DNA from: Microcaldota archaeon
Lineage (GTDB): Archaea; Micrarchaeota; Micrarchaeia; Micrarchaeales; Micrarchaeaceae
Direction of reading: 5' to 3'
DNA length: 11,218 nucleotides
Assembly: GCA_021816645.1 (NCBI GenBank)
Contig: JAKAXF010000013.1
Coordinates: 1-11,218, forward strand
Made by a program: the position numbers and the translations under genes. The notes beneath the pieces were generated by a model, which did not search any database, had not been told where the DNA came from, and saw only the letters and a program-made list of their open reading frames with translations. This document shows, in pieces, positions 1 through 5,700 of the stretch. Positions within the stretch are counted from its first letter, which is position 1. Every line of letters starts with the position of its first letter.

Positions 1-6
1 CCGATC

Positions 7-267
7 TTGAAGAACGAAAACAAGAAACTTGGCAAGTTCCCGTATGCCCTGATCGTGGCAGCGGTCCTGCTCATAGCGGACTTTGTGATTGGCTATTCTA
101 TACAGCCATGCTGCGCACCACCATTCCCATTAACATTAAGTGAGTTCGCAGTTATCTTCGCCATAATCGCCATCGTTGTCGTAATAATATTGGTTCTGTA
201 TGGTCCGCGCCCGCTAAACAAGATAAGTATAAGCGAAGCAACAGCGCAGAAGAAGCTAGGTAGATAA
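7..267 (+). CDS. Small two-span membrane protein, copy 1 (TTG start)
   Basis: Predicted 86-residue membrane protein of unknown function. The N-terminus is short and basic (residues 1-10), followed by a hydrophobic span at about 11-30, a short loop at 31-46 containing CC and PP, a second span at 47-65, and a polar tail. The TTG start is chosen because it aligns codon for codon with the ATG of the paralogue at 436, and both continue into the same NKK.GKFPYALIVAAVLL segment. The positive-inside rule puts both termini in the cytoplasm and the Cys/Pro loop outside. The stop lies 2 nt before the next small gene, so the two are probably co-transcribed. No known family is recognised. An ATG further upstream, outside the window, cannot be excluded. 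Confidence 0.72.
   Translation: MKNENKKLGKFPYALIVAAVLLIADFVIGYSIQPCCAPPFPLTLSEFAVIFAIIAIVVVIILVLYGPRPLNKISISEATAQKKLGR
19..96 (+). repeat. Paralogous repeat, copy 1 (first membrane span)
   Basis: This 78-nt block matches 448-525 with six differences. It encodes the basic N-terminus and first membrane span of the duplicated membrane protein. A second shared block, 22 nt identical, lies at 189-210 and 669-690 and covers the end of the second span (LVLYGPR). The sequence between the blocks has diverged and differs in length. Confidence 0.9.
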
Positions 268-269
268 CC

Positions 270-407
270 ATGACCAATGAACACAAATGCGCAATCTGGG
301 AATGCAACAAAAAAGGAACGCACAAAACCTTACTCGAGTTTTCTAAAAATTTCACATTGACTTTATGGTACTGCGATAAACATTTACCAGAGATGGGTGA
401 TTTATGA
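270..407 (+). CDS. 45-residue CCCH-type zinc-binding miniprotein (putative)
   Basis: A 45-codon frame starts with ATG 2 nt after the stop of the preceding membrane protein and ends in TGA at 405-407. It carries C7-x4-C12 (CAIWEC), H18, and C36-x2-H39 (CDKH), a plausible four-ligand zinc site split between two knuckles. It is rich in Lys, Thr and Trp, with no membrane segment or signal peptide. The tight spacing to the upstream gene and the Cys/His pattern argue that it is real, although it is very short. No family is recognised. It could be a nucleic-acid- or protein-binding zinc finger; this is inference. Confidence 0.5.
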   Translation: MTNEHKCAIWECNKKGTHKTLLEFSKNFTLTLWYCDKHLPEMGDL

Positions 408-435
408 CAGAAGATAAATAACTGTAAGTGTTCGC

Positions 436-774
436 ATGAATAATAAAAACAAGAAACCTGGCAAGTTCCCGTATGCCCTGATCGTGGCAGCGGTCCTGCT
501 CACGGCGGATTTCGTGATTGGTTATCTTATCGTGCAGACGTTCATATCGCAAGTTCCAGCGAACTCGATTTCTGGAATCCAATGCCCACCAGCATGCGGT
601 GCAACCCTGCTTACATTAGACGATTTCCTGTTCGTCTTCATCATAATCGACTTCATTGTCATAATATTATTGGTTCTGTATGGTCCGCGCGTCCCAGGTA
701 CGAAGAGCGATAACACGGATGCTGAAGCAGGGCGCGGGGTTCATCATGTCATAAAGGGAATCAGAAAACGATAG
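436..774 (+). CDS. Small two-span membrane protein, copy 2
   Basis: 112-residue paralogue of the protein at 7-267. Residues 1-30 (basic start plus first span) and the end of the second span (LVLYGPR, about 79-85) are nearly identical to copy 1. The loop (about 31-60) is longer, with a CPPAC motif where copy 1 has PCCAPP, and the C-terminal tail is longer and basic. The predicted topology is the same: termini inside, Cys/Pro loop outside. ATG 436 aligns with the start of copy 1; a weak GTG motif lies 5 nt upstream. The gene is followed 8 nt later by a Cys-rich small protein, repeating the membrane-protein/zinc-miniprotein order of copy 1. Function is unknown. Confidence 0.82.
   Translation: MNNKNKKPGKFPYALIVAAVLLTADFVIGYLIVQTFISQVPANSISGIQCPPACGATLLTLDDFLFVFIIIDFIVIILLVLYGPRVPGTKSDNTDAEAGRGVHHVIKGIRKR
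448..525 (+). repeat. Paralogous repeat, copy 2 (first membrane span)
   Basis: Partner of 19-96, offset by 429 nt. Three of the six differences are in third codon positions. The others change Leu8 to Pro and, as a two-base change, Ile23 to Thr. This indicates a fairly recent duplication with the reading frame kept. Confidence 0.9.
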
Positions 775-782
775 GTGGTTAG

Positions 783-986
783 ATGATGATAAACAAAGCA
801 GAGGCAAAGAAAAGAAAACTACGATACAGCAAGATATGCGAATTTCATCAAAGCAACCCAGACCAACAAGCAGTTATGTATAGCTGTGAAGATTGTCTAA
901 TCATAAGAGAGCAGGTTTGCGGGTGCGATGAATATTCATCTTGTGAAGATTGCGAATCAGCACATACAAAGGCGATGCGTGATTGA
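783..986 (+). CDS. 67-residue Cys-rich zinc-binding protein (putative)
   Basis: Small soluble protein with a lysine/arginine-rich N-terminus followed by a dense ligand series: C19, H22, C35, C38, C46, C48, C54, C57 and H61. The C-x2-H, C-x2-C and C-x2-C-x3-H pairs would support two zinc sites. ATG 783 is preceded by GTGG at 775-778 with 4 nt spacing, the same arrangement seen before the gene at 8956, so it is preferred over the ATG at 786. It ends directly against the ATG of the next gene. The combination of basic tail and zinc knuckles suggests nucleic-acid or protein binding; this is inference. No named family is recognised. Confidence 0.75.
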   Translation: MMINKAEAKKRKLRYSKICEFHQSNPDQQAVMYSCEDCLIIREQVCGCDEYSSCEDCESAHTKAMRD

Positions 987-1481
987 ATGATCTGCAGCAA
1001 ATGCGGCGCGGAGATAAAGAGCAAGGCGGAACTGGCAGGACTCGAAGCCAAGGGCAAAGTGGCGCTGTATCTGTCGCAAGCCTATGGCGGCACCTATCCG
1101 GCAGAGACATCGCGCGCTACCGGAGTGTCGCATCCCATGGCGCAGTTCTACCTGAACCTGCTTGCCATAGAACAGGAGGGGTACAAGGCAGACATAGGCG
1201 AATTTCTGCATCCGGTGTACATATATTATCCATACGATTTGGTCGAGGGCATGGCCAACTATCCGGAGTGGAGCGTCCCGTCCGCGGCGCATGGAGCAGT
1301 GTCAACGTTCAAGTGTTCCATCGTGCGAAAGCAGGGAAACCCAGAACTCCTATGCAGAATCCAGCAGCATCTTATCATCAACGGGATCGACCAGGGCGTT
1401 TCCGGGATAGTCATTCCGCGTTCCGGCATCGCCGACTTCGAATCCTTATTACTTCGCGCGATGCAAGAAGACTTTAAATAA
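987..1481 (+). CDS. Winged-helix-like transcriptional regulator (putative)
   Basis: 164-residue protein. It opens with a C3-x2-C6 pair (CSKC), half of a zinc ribbon. Residues 23-66 look like a winged helix-turn-helix: a helix (KVALYLSQAY), then about 36-62 with the turn ATGVSHPMAQFYLNLL and the EQEGY that often precedes a wing. The remaining 95 residues are unrecognised and contain C110 and C123, which could complete a metal site with C3/C6. ATG 987 abuts the previous stop and is preceded by GTGA at 979-982 with 4 nt spacing. It probably regulates this small-gene cluster or the downstream promoters. The HTH call is from sequence pattern only. Confidence 0.72.
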   Translation: MICSKCGAEIKSKAELAGLEAKGKVALYLSQAYGGTYPAETSRATGVSHPMAQFYLNLLAIEQEGYKADIGEFLHPVYIYYPYDLVEGMANYPEWSVPSAAHGAVSTFKCSIVRKQGNPELLCRIQQHLIINGIDQGVSGIVIPRSGIADFESLLLRAMQEDFK

Positions 1482-1494
1482 ATTAGATATAAAT
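1473..1494 (+). promoter_or_regulatory. AT-rich TATA-like stretch before the tRNA
   Basis: TTTAAATA (1473-1480) overlaps the last codons of the regulator gene, and ATATAAAT (1487-1494) lies directly before the tRNA. The first box is centred only about 20 nt from the mature tRNA 5' end, closer than usual for an archaeal tRNA promoter. It may therefore be weak, or the tRNA may be processed from a read-through transcript. Confidence 0.35.
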
Positions 1495-1495
1495 C

Positions 1496-1568
1496 AGCCC
1501 TATCGTACAGCAGCCAAGTATATCTGGCCTTGGACCAGAAGACGCAGGTGCGAATCCTGTTAGGGCTA
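1496..1568 (+). tRNA. tRNA-Gln (anticodon TTG), non-canonical
   Basis: Complete 73-nt cloverleaf with every stem paired: acceptor AGCCCTA/TAGGGCT, D stem GTAC/GTAT (one G-U), anticodon stem TCTGG/CCAGA, T stem GCAGG/CCTGT (one G-U), and discriminator A73. CCA is not encoded. The anticodon TTG at 1530-1532 reads CAA. The A1-U72 pair and A73 fit archaeal tRNA-Gln, where A1-U72 is an identity element for the GatDE amidotransferase. Several near-invariant bases differ: position 33 is C instead of U, 18 is A instead of G, 55 is G instead of U, and 9 is C. G19 and C56 are kept. The intact stems argue against simple decay, so this is either a specialised tRNA, perhaps of a mobile element, or an early pseudogene. 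Confidence 0.85.
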
Positions 1569-1616
1569 TGGTTTTCGGATGTCGTTGAATCTTTTATGCA
1601 TATGCTAACATACAGA

Positions 1617-1643
1617 CATTTATATCCTTGCATATATATAATC
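1617..1643 (+). promoter_or_regulatory. Archaeal TATA boxes upstream of the RHH gene
   Basis: Two candidate boxes: TTTATATC (1619-1626) and ATATATATAAT (1632-1642). The second is centred about 31 nt before the GTG start at 1668, so transcription would begin around 1660-1664 with a very short leader. A TGCATAT motif occurs at 1597-1603 and again at 1629-1635, 32 nt apart (three helical turns), flanking the first box. It could be an operator for the adjacent ribbon-helix-helix protein. Confidence 0.5.
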
Positions 1644-1658
1644 ATGTGAACGAAATAA

Positions 1659-1662
1659 GTGA
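1659..1662 (+). promoter_or_regulatory. GTGA ribosome-binding site
   Basis: GTGA with 5 nt spacing to the GTG start at 1668. The surrounding AAGTGATTG is repeated at 9347-9355 before the ATPase gene. It fits the anti-Shine-Dalgarno sequence ATCACC at the 3' end of archaeal 16S rRNA. Confidence 0.6.
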
Positions 1663-1667
1663 TTGAC

Positions 1668-1832
1668 GTGGCAAACGAGAAAATCGGTGTGCGCATCAAC
1701 AAAGAAACTGATCCTTTGATTAGCGTAGGGCTACGCAAATCGACCCTGCGCGCGCTGGCTAAGTTAGGCAAGTTCAACGAATCATACAATGACGTAATCA
1801 TGCGGCTTGTTCGCGAGCATACGAAGGTATGA
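1668..1832 (+). CDS. Ribbon-helix-helix (VapB-like) DNA-binding protein, GTG start
   Basis: 54 residues from a GTG start. The order is typical of archaeal VapB-type antitoxins and small RHH repressors: a short basic beta strand (KIGVRINKET), then helices containing LRALAKLGKFNESYNDVIMRLV. The 'LGKF.ESY.DVI.RL' signature is the strongest evidence. The start is supported by GTGA with 5 nt spacing and by TATA boxes about 25-50 nt upstream. The stop is 1 nt before the ATG of the next membrane-protein gene. No PIN-domain toxin follows, so it is more likely a transcription factor than half of a VapBC pair. It may regulate its own promoter and the downstream operon. Confidence 0.72.
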   Translation: MANEKIGVRINKETDPLISVGLRKSTLRALAKLGKFNESYNDVIMRLVREHTKV

Positions 1833-1833
1833 C

Positions 1834-2532
1834 ATGGACACATACAAGAAGAAAGGGGACAGGTTCGTGAAACTGCCTCCGCAGAGAAATGTGCGAATAG
1901 GAACGTTCGCCGGTCACACAATATTGGCAGTGAAGAAGCGCAAGAAATCTTTGTCATTCAACAGACTCATTGAACATTTTCTTGCAGACAGGCGTTTGCT
2001 CATAGCGCTGTTCATGCTGTCATTGGTTGCGACTGCCGCCTTCCATTACATCGCGCTCTGGACGACGTATCAACTTGTTTTCGTACAGCACGTAGCGATC
2101 GAGTTCAACCAAAACAATATACCGATCTGGGCGTCGTTCGGCTTCTGGCCCGGTTCGTTGCTTGGTACCCTTGCCATACTGCTCGTACCAGTATACGCGC
2201 CAATAGCGATGCTGATAATATCGATGCCAAGGCTGCAGCGCAAACTGCGCAACCGTTCACTCTTAGCTTTCATATATTCCATAACAGAAGTCGTGATGAT
2301 AGTCACGCTTCTTGTGATGCCGCTCGCCACTGGTTTAGATGCCGCAATGGATGGCACATACTATCTTGCCGTTAACTATTTCCACCAGCATGCGTACGTC
2401 GACTATTCCGCGCTCACTGGCTGCTACTACTACAATTCGACCGCTGGCACGACGATATGGCTCAACCAGAGTTATGTAGGTAAGAGCGTACTTGATCTGA
2501 ATTTGACCAGGTGCCTGCCGATACACGGATGA
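1834..2532 (+). CDS. Three-span membrane protein with sequon-rich C-terminal domain
   Basis: 232-residue protein of unknown family. A basic N-terminal region (1-54, including KKRKK) is followed by hydrophobic spans at about 55-78, 107-130 and 142-165, then a Tyr/Asn/Thr-rich tail (167-232). With the basic N-terminus inside, an odd number of spans puts the tail outside. That tail holds three N-glycosylation sequons, N201-S-T, N211-Q-S and N223-L-T, plus C197 and C227, which could form a disulfide. ATG 1834 is chosen over an upstream in-frame TTG at 1807 because it follows the RHH stop by 1 nt. It lies upstream of the glycan genes, so it may be a glycoprotein substrate or a cell-surface partner (inference). 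Confidence 0.75.
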   Translation: MDTYKKKGDRFVKLPPQRNVRIGTFAGHTILAVKKRKKSLSFNRLIEHFLADRRLLIALFMLSLVATAAFHYIALWTTYQLVFVQHVAIEFNQNNIPIWASFGFWPGSLLGTLAILLVPVYAPIAMLIISMPRLQRKLRNRSLLAFIYSITEVVMIVTLLVMPLATGLDAAMDGTYYLAVNYFHQHAYVDYSALTGCYYYNSTAGTTIWLNQSYVGKSVLDLNLTRCLPIHG

Positions 2533-2537
2533 TTCGG

Positions 2538-3038
2538 ATGTCGCTCTTTTCTTTCGCATATGCCCACTTCCGCAGAGGCTACGGCATGGGCTTGGGCTTC
2601 GTCCTGGCCGTCCTGAGCACCCTCACCAACTTTGTCGTGCTGCTGAAGCTCTTCGTGCCGTCGCTGACCGCCTTTCAGTTGGCGATGTATTATTTCATAG
2701 GGTTCATCATAGCCTTCATCGTGGGCATCGCATTGGATTTCGTGATGCTCAGGCTGCATCTCGTCCAGACCGAATACCTGATCAGCAACCTCGCCGACCC
2801 GTCCAGGAACATCCCGATCGGCGACAAGGAGATCCTCGGTTACAAGTCCGCCATTGCGGGCTTCGACCGCGAGATAAATACTTACAAGACACTGGCCGCG
2901 ATCAATGAAAGAATGGGCCTTGACAGCGCCGACATGCAACGCAACATAAGCCTCACGATGGATTACAAGACCAAATATGAGGCGCTGCTGGCGACAGCAC
3001 AGGAATCCATAGCGGAAGGCAAGAGGGTAATCGTATGA
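2538..3038 (+). CDS. Two-span membrane protein with helical C-terminal domain
   Basis: 166 residues from ATG 2538. Spans lie at about 18-39 and 46-72, followed by a roughly 95-residue charged, helix-prone domain that includes INTYKTLAAINERMG and MDYKTKYEALLATAQ and may form a coiled coil. An ATG at 2529 forms a 4-nt ATGA overlap with the previous stop and would add three residues (MIR). Position 2538 is preferred because GATGAT lies 5 nt before it, close to the GTGAT-N5 pattern of other genes here, but either start is possible. The stop overlaps the gmd start (ATGA at 3035-3038), so it is translated with the glycan operon. No homologous family is recognised; a role as a membrane organiser for the sugar enzymes is only a guess. 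Confidence 0.75.
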   Translation: MSLFSFAYAHFRRGYGMGLGFVLAVLSTLTNFVVLLKLFVPSLTAFQLAMYYFIGFIIAFIVGIALDFVMLRLHLVQTEYLISNLADPSRNIPIGDKEILGYKSAIAGFDREINTYKTLAAINERMGLDSADMQRNISLTMDYKTKYEALLATAQESIAEGKRVIV

Positions 3039-4078
3039 AGGCACTCATAACCGGCATAACCGGACAGGACGGGTATTACCTGTCGCAACTGCTCGTAGAC
3101 AGAGGATACGATGTGGTGGGGATCGTCCGGAGGCACCGCGACGGCGGTCGCGGGACGTTCGAGCTGCAACCAGAATCGTACAAACGGCGCATCCGGCTCG
3201 CTGACGGGGACGTGACCGACCGCGGCTTCATGCGCGACCTGATCGCGAAAGAGAGGCCTGACGAATTCTACCATCTTGCGGCGCAGTCTTTCGTCGGTTA
3301 CAGTTTCCAGAATCCGCAATCGACGATGGACATCAACATACACGGCACGTTCAACGCCCTCGCCGCGATAAAGGAGCAATCGCCGCGCACCAAGTTCTAC
3401 TTCGCGGCTACCAGCGAACTGTTCGGCAAGCCGGTCACGTCGCCGCAGAATGAGGAGACGCCATTCCATCCTGCGTCGCCATACGCGATAAGCAAGCTGA
3501 CGGCTTACTGGCTGACCAGGCATTACAGGGAAGCGTACGGCATTTTCGCCGTGAACGGCATCCTGTTCAATCATGAGAGCGAGCTGCGCGGCGCGGATTT
3601 CGTGACGCAGAAGATCGCGATCGGGGTATCGCGGATAAAGAGGGAGATAGTGGCGGGCAAGCATGCGGATCCAATAGAGCTCGGCAACCTGAACGCGAGG
3701 AAGGACTGGGGATACGCGAAGGATTACGTAAAAGCGATGCATCTGATGCTGCAGCAGCGCACTGCGCAAGACTTCGTCGTCGGGACCGGAGAGCTGCACA
3801 CCGTGAGGGAGTTTGCGACGGCCGCGTTCCGGTGCGCTGGCCTGAGGATAGAGTGGTCGGGCAGCGGCACGGACGAGACCGGCAGGATAGGGGATGATGT
3901 GGCAGTGGCTGTCAATCCGGCGTTCTTCCGCCCGATAGACGCGGAAAACATGGTCGCGGATTACACGAAGGCGCGGCAGGAGCTCGGCTGGCTGCCGAAG
4001 ACGACATTTCCGCGGCTGGTGGAGCGCATGGTGGAATACCAGCTAAACCGGGGTGACCCCAATGTTCCAGAAAATTGA
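3035..4078 (+). CDS. gmd: GDP-mannose 4,6-dehydratase
   Basis: 347-residue short-chain dehydrogenase/reductase of the extended type, close to the usual length of Gmd. It converts GDP-D-mannose to GDP-4-keto-6-deoxy-D-mannose, the precursor of GDP-fucose, GDP-rhamnose, perosamine and related sugars. The NADP-binding motif GITGQDG is at residues 7-13. The catalytic set is T126-S127-E128 in AATSELFG plus Y150-x3-K154 in SPYAISK. Gmd hallmarks NHES..RG..FVT (179-191) and GNLNARKDWGYAKDYV (217-232) are intact. It is a cytoplasmic enzyme. The start overlaps the upstream stop by 4 nt, and its 3' end overlaps the methyltransferase start by 17 nt. No reductase or epimerase for the next step is in this window, so it must be encoded elsewhere. 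Confidence 0.95.
   Translation: MKALITGITGQDGYYLSQLLVDRGYDVVGIVRRHRDGGRGTFELQPESYKRRIRLADGDVTDRGFMRDLIAKERPDEFYHLAAQSFVGYSFQNPQSTMDINIHGTFNALAAIKEQSPRTKFYFAATSELFGKPVTSPQNEETPFHPASPYAISKLTAYWLTRHYREAYGIFAVNGILFNHESELRGADFVTQKIAIGVSRIKREIVAGKHADPIELGNLNARKDWGYAKDYVKAMHLMLQQRTAQDFVVGTGELHTVREFATAAFRCAGLRIEWSGSGTDETGRIGDDVAVAVNPAFFRPIDAENMVADYTKARQELGWLPKTTFPRLVERMVEYQLNRGDPNVPEN
4053..4056 (+). promoter_or_regulatory. GTGA ribosome-binding site within the gmd 3' end
   Basis: GGGTGA at 4051-4056 sits 5 nt before ATG 4062. An in-frame GTG at 4053 could be mistaken for the start, but it is better read as this binding site. Confidence 0.6.
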
Positions 4079-4649
4079 CGAAAACGACTATAACACGCTG
4101 ATAGAGACGTTCGTCTCGCAGCAATACGCCTGGCTCGCATCCAAGTTAGAGCCGCATACGGTAGCGATCGACATAGGCGCGCATTGCGGCGATTCCGCTA
4201 TCTACATGGCGCAAAAGGAAAACGTCGACCTCGTCCTCGCCTTCGATAACGACCCAGGGCCAGCGAAACGCGCCGAAGCGATAATGATGCAGGCGCAGCC
4301 TACCGTGCGGCAAAAGATAATGTACGAGTTGGCAGAGGTCGTGGGGCAGGAAAACGGGAAGTTCGAGGTGTGGATACCGCAAATTACGATACGCAAGATA
4401 TTGTCCAGGCAGCGCAATCCTACCGTGATAAAATGCGATTGCGAGGGTGCTGAGCACGAGATATTCACGGACGCGGCCCTGGGCGCGGCGGATCTCGAAC
4501 GCGTCTATGCCGTGCAGATAGAATACCATCGGGGTCCGCAAGGGCTGCCAAGGTTTTTCTCCGGCATGGGCTTTTGTGTAGAGGTCATGCCCCCATGGTA
4601 TCACGACGAGTCGCTCGGTGACGTAGGCTGGTTGCATGCGTGGAGATAA
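4062..4649 (+). CDS. FkbM-family SAM-dependent methyltransferase
   Basis: 195-residue class I methyltransferase. SAM-binding motif I is VAIDIGAHCGDSAIYM (34-49), with an acidic ribose-binding position in LAFDNDP (59-65). The FkbM hallmark IKCDCEGAEHEIF (123-135) is followed by VQIEYH (151-156). Family members usually O-methylate sugar hydroxyls in polysaccharides or antibiotics, so here it probably methylates the glycan made by the neighbouring transferases (inference from context). It is slightly shorter than many FkbM proteins but carries all core motifs. ATG 4062 has GGTGA 5 nt upstream; a GTG nine bases earlier is less likely. Its last 14 nt overlap the next gene. Confidence 0.9.
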   Translation: MFQKIDENDYNTLIETFVSQQYAWLASKLEPHTVAIDIGAHCGDSAIYMAQKENVDLVLAFDNDPGPAKRAEAIMMQAQPTVRQKIMYELAEVVGQENGKFEVWIPQITIRKILSRQRNPTVIKCDCEGAEHEIFTDAALGAADLERVYAVQIEYHRGPQGLPRFFSGMGFCVEVMPPWYHDESLGDVGWLHAWR

Positions 4650-5544
4650 GCTTGTATCGGTCGTGATACCGACATTCAACCGTTTCGACAAGCTCCGAAG
4701 GCTGCTCGATTCTATACACGATAGCGAGGTCGGGGACTACAGGCTAGAAGTGATAGTGGTAGACGATGCGTCGACAGACCGCGATTACGAGGATTTGCAC
4801 CGCTTATACGGTTGGGTGAACGTGATACGCAACGATAAGGAGCGCCATCTTGCAGGCACCAGGAACCGCGGCATAGCCGCGTCGCACGGCGAATACGTAT
4901 TCCTCGTCGATGACGACAATGTGCTCGATGGGCGCTGCATCCGTGTCCTCGCCGACGCGATGCAGGTTTCCGGCACTATAGGGATGGCAGTGCCATACAT
5001 GCATTATCTATCGCGGCGCGATACCGTATGGTGCGGAGGCGCCAGCGTATCGAGACGCCTGTTCACTCCCTTCATCGACGGAAATGTCAGTACCGGACGT
5101 TCCATCAGGCACAGGTGCGACGCCGCGCCTAACGCATTCATGCTAAGCAGGGACGCAATAGACGCGGTGGGGCTTTTCGACGAAGCGAACTTCCCGATAC
5201 ACCATCTTGAAGCCGATTATGCCATCAGGCTCAGGCTCGCAGGTTTCATGGCGACGGCGATTCCCGAAGCGATAACATACCACGACATACGCTACGAGGG
5301 TCATTTCGACCTGGATATACGGCATGACAAAAGACCGTACAACATAATGTACGGCGAAACGATGCTGCGCCGGAAGTGGGAGCGAAGCCGATTCTGGCGT
5401 TTCGCCGCGCCGCTGATGATCCTGCAAGCGATGGGATACATAATCGTGCGCAGCACGAAAGTGGAACCGAAGGACAAGGCGCACTACTGGATGATGGCCT
5501 GGCGCGGCTACCGTGCCGGTTCGAAAGTGCGGTTGGTAAAGTAA
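4636..5544 (+). CDS. Family 2 glycosyltransferase (rhamnosyltransferase-like)
   Basis: 302-residue GT-A-fold transferase. SVVIPTFNR (8-16) opens the nucleotide-binding fold, IVVDDASTD (40-48) binds the nucleotide, GTRNRGIAAS (74-83) is typical of the rhamnosyltransferase-like group, and D92-D-D-N is the metal-binding DXD-type motif. LEADYAIRLR (191-200) carries the catalytic-base region. A weak hydrophobic stretch near 256-272 may contact the membrane. It presumably transfers a nucleotide-activated sugar to a growing glycan in the cytoplasm. ATG 4636 is the first start after an in-frame stop and overlaps the methyltransferase gene. The stop TAA (5542-5544) probably lies in inserted TnpB-element DNA, so the C-terminus appears to have lost about two residues relative to the pre-insertion gene. 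Confidence 0.9.
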   Translation: MRGDKLVSVVIPTFNRFDKLRRLLDSIHDSEVGDYRLEVIVVDDASTDRDYEDLHRLYGWVNVIRNDKERHLAGTRNRGIAASHGEYVFLVDDDNVLDGRCIRVLADAMQVSGTIGMAVPYMHYLSRRDTVWCGGASVSRRLFTPFIDGNVSTGRSIRHRCDAAPNAFMLSRDAIDAVGLFDEANFPIHHLEADYAIRLRLAGFMATAIPEAITYHDIRYEGHFDLDIRHDKRPYNIMYGETMLRRKWERSRFWRFAAPLMILQAMGYIIVRSTKVEPKDKAHYWMMAWRGYRAGSKVRLVK

Positions 5545-5700
5545 ACTACCCATGACTAAAGGTCATGGGCTTTCCATAAGTTGATGAAGCATGTCGCACA
5601 GCGACAATCGGTTCAACAACCGCATCTGGACGCACGAGCCCGTTTACGGGGACTCTCCTATTGGAAATCTGGAGAGTATTATGGTTAGTAGTATCTCTCC
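5541..5700 (-). ncRNA. Putative reRNA (omega RNA) of TnpB
   Basis: In TnpB systems the guide RNA is made from the 3' end of tnpB and the right end, and its guide is the flanking DNA. Here the scaffold would cover the tnpB 3' end and the 5549-5569 hairpin, reading leftward. The guide would be the reverse complement of 5523-5540, the end of the glycosyltransferase gene. The 5' limit is a guess. Confidence 0.4.

Noticed and set aside
983..1477. 164-codon + strand frame overlapping the winged-helix gene in another phase
   Set aside because: Its translation is Arg/Gly/Ser-rich without structure, while the 987 frame gives a Cys pair, an HTH and a ribosome-binding site.
1496..1568. Reading the tRNA as tRNA-Pro (anticodon TGG) to keep U33
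   Set aside because: It needs a shifted, asymmetric anticodon loop; the perfect 5-bp stem and 7-nt loop give TTG, and A1-U72 fits archaeal tRNA-Gln.
1668..1832. VapBC toxin-antitoxin pair
   Set aside because: The RHH protein looks like an antitoxin, but the next gene is a membrane protein without PIN-domain acidic residues.
1259..1957. 232-codon minus-strand frame across the regulator, tRNA and RHH gene
   Set aside because: It runs antisense through a complete tRNA and two well-supported genes, and its product shows no family features.
2963..3799. 278-codon minus-strand frame opposite gmd
   Set aside because: An Arg-rich shadow of a high-confidence gmd gene; long antisense frames are common in GC-richer coding DNA.
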